NCBI GenBank assembly: GCA_026260175.1
Contig: JAKCWW010000466.1
Coordinates: forward strand, 39,111 to 72,331
Origin: Reticulitermes lucifugus
Taxonomy: Eukaryota > Arthropoda > Insecta > Blattodea > Rhinotermitidae
Length of the DNA stretch: 33,221 nt
Reading direction: 5' to 3'
The position numbers and the translations under genes were made by a program. Of the stretch, positions 31,535 to 33,221 are shown one piece after another. The notes beneath the pieces are model-generated. The model was not told the origin of the DNA and did not search any database. It saw only the letters and a program-made list of their open reading frames with translations. Each line of letters starts with the position of its first letter. Positions within the stretch are counted from its first letter, which is position 1.

Positions 31535-31690
31535 CTGGATTGATAAGGGTCGCGACAGGGTGCAGGTGTGTAGTTTCGTGAAGCTGTAACAAAAATTTGG
31601 GCTCTCCGACAGGCGGTGGAAATGCTGACTAGTTGAGAGACCATCAGTTTCTAAAGGAGGACTTGCTGTGTGGCCACACTCTGACTGCTA
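31535..31690 (+). mobile_element. LINE-type 3' tail fragment, copy 3
   Basis: TGGATTGATAAGGGTCGCGAC resembles the tail coding block (W-I-D-x-x-x-D-R). After poor alignment, TGACTAGTTGAGAGACC and ATCAGTTTCTAAAGGAGG align with CTGACTAGCTGAGGACC and TTAGATTCTCAAGAAGG of copy 2. It is the most diverged of the three tails, and the coding part is ruined by stops. Confidence 0.6.
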
Positions 31691-33166
31691 TTGAATGGTT
31701 ACCATGGTTCTTTCTTGGCGCTAAAGTCGCCGCGGCGCAAATTTTAACACTCATTTGTGTCAATATGACTGGAGCTACTATAACACTACTCCTATACGCC
31801 ATCATGGTGTGGACAGGAACAATTTCATCCTTAGTCTTATAAGATAGACGTTTCGGCGATTTTTAAGAGTGTTAGTAATTGCTATACACCAGTACAATAT
31901 CCAATTTCAAATTTAAGTTGGGCTAAAAGAACTGGAAAATAAAAATAACATCAAAACATGTAGAACTGATAATAATGTAATGTAAGTACAATATTACCAC
32001 ATATTAACTAAGGCGGCATATATAGTCTCTAATCGTGACGCAAATGAAGTGTCGAAAAGCGAATGACTTGTATGAATGGTTGGGTATAAAATCAGGGAAG
32101 GCTTTGGTAATTTCAATAAACCTGAAGTATTCCAAATATTGCTTGAAATATTAATTATAGTCCAAATATAAGGTGAATTATTTTCCTGTCTGAAAGAAAC
32201 GTAATAATGAAATTCTTTTCTGCTTCAATTCCTAGACTGCTCGATCAATTCACGTCATTATTCTCTATGTGAACAGCTCCGACCGTTATTGCAATAGGCC
32301 TATTATGCAGTATTATCCAGGACTACTATGATCAATAAGAAGCAAATAAATCTGCAGTGTTTAGAGTCTGATACCGTGAAATGAACCTGCGGACACAAAG
32401 AGGATCAGTAACTCAAAAGAACAATGGGCTACAAAACAGACACCCGACCCGTCCAACATCTGCATGTTGGTAAAACCAATTGTTTGCCTACTTTCTGGTC
32501 ACTTATTGTAAAACAATGAATAAGGAGAAAGATTACGGGAATAATTCCTTCATATCTATAGTCCAGACGTCAATATTTGCCTGCCAATAATGGTAATACA
32601 GTACATTCGATAGACAATTTGACATACATTTTATTCGTGTCTGCAGAGCCACTTTTCCAGTTAGTCCGTATATCAGATTCTTTAGTAACGACAAACATAG
32701 TAATTTTCTGGCCATATATTATCAAATAGTATGATACAGTTGTAAAGAATTCTGAATGTTTTCCGATTTAATGCCTAACGCGTGGCAATTTCCTGCGCTA
32801 ACGTATCAGGTGAGCGACATAGACTTAACCACCAGTGTCGACAGAACATGTCGTCACGATCCTAAGGAAATTTCACTGTGTGGCGATCTGAGAGTTTGGT
32901 TTCAAAAGTTACAGAATGCGAACCGTCAAGTGGACTGTACAAACAGTGATAAAATGAGCAAAACTAGAACGTAAACTTGAGAAGGAATTATTTTTATACG
33001 TTTGTAAAGAAATAAACCGATTATTCGAAAATACAAGAAAAAATGAAAATGGGAATAGGAATATAAAAGGCAATAATGAATTGAAAAGAAAAACAAAGTA
33101 AATACAAAAAAAGAGAAATTACGCGTTGTCCGTTAATTCTATATGTTACACTTAGAAAAGAATAAA
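31691..33166. other. Non-coding stretch
   Basis: AT-rich, unrecognised openings at 31633-31842 (+), 32533-32715 (-) and 32756-32974 (+). The segment from about 33000 to 33120 is purine-rich on the plus strand. Confidence 0.5.
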
Positions 33167-33221
33167 AAGGTAAAGGTAAAGTTCACCCTAGAACAGGCCA
33201 TGAAGGCCCAGAGGGGGAGTA
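33167..33221 (+). repeat. Dispersed GTAAA-headed repeat, copy 2, cut by window end
   Basis: GGTAAAGGTAAAGTT, then ATGAAGGC and CAGAGGGGGAG, aligned in order and spacing with 11764-11815. Only the first about 55 bases are in the window. Confidence 0.65.

Noticed and set aside
31843..31880. CCGAAACGTC on the minus strand
   Set aside because: Lacks CTGANGA at a suitable distance; only the GAA-ACGT-C part is present.

Overview
This looks like one stretch of a large, AT-rich, repeat-laden animal nuclear genome, most likely an insect. The evidence is the absence of any long uninterrupted gene, exon-sized open segments with GT/AG borders, tRNA-derived SINEs, degraded LINE tails, simple repeats and frequent TAGGCCTA-like words. 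Several repeats resemble families I associate with cockroaches, termites and hemipterans. That is recollection rather than a search result, so the order is not certain. Nothing suggests bacterial, organellar or viral DNA, and I see no CRISPR, operon or rRNA/tRNA gene.

The most gene-like piece is a GC-rich, 94-codon open segment at 16330-16611 on the plus strand. It has a plausible acceptor and a textbook GTGAGT donor, and encodes an unrecognised cysteine-containing peptide. Weaker exon candidates follow acceptor-like sites at 7844-7989 and 9490-9618. Other open frames of 60-130 codons are about what chance gives in 33 kb at this composition. Most of the window is therefore probably intron or intergenic DNA.

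Mobile-element debris dominates the interpretable signal. (1) A tRNA-derived SINE family (A) has three copies (642-910 +, 22137-22396 +, about 28765-28957 -). (2) A second SINE family (B) has a complete minus-strand copy at 29024-29325 with a perfect 13-bp target-site duplication, and a 3' end cut by the window start at 1-63. (3) A decayed reverse-transcriptase fragment with a KYADDL box lies on the minus strand at about 2510-3360. (4) Three plus-strand copies of one LINE-type 3' tail lie at 931-1175, 15085-15400 and 31535-31690. (5) A GTAAA-headed repeat occurs at 11764-11942 and again at the right edge, 33167-33221.

The most interesting structure is a 106-bp, about 91% identical inverted repeat with a 7-nt spacer (17881-18099). 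Each arm carries a hammerhead-ribozyme-like motif: CUGANGA, one extra U, a helix-II hairpin, GAA, a short palindrome and H. The same unusual layout appears at 25204-25237 (+) and, more decayed, at 4137-4170 (-). These may be relics of retroelements of the Penelope-like or related kind that carry hammerheads. A compound GTCA satellite (27650-27872) grades from a 15-bp higher-order unit into plain 4-bp repeats.
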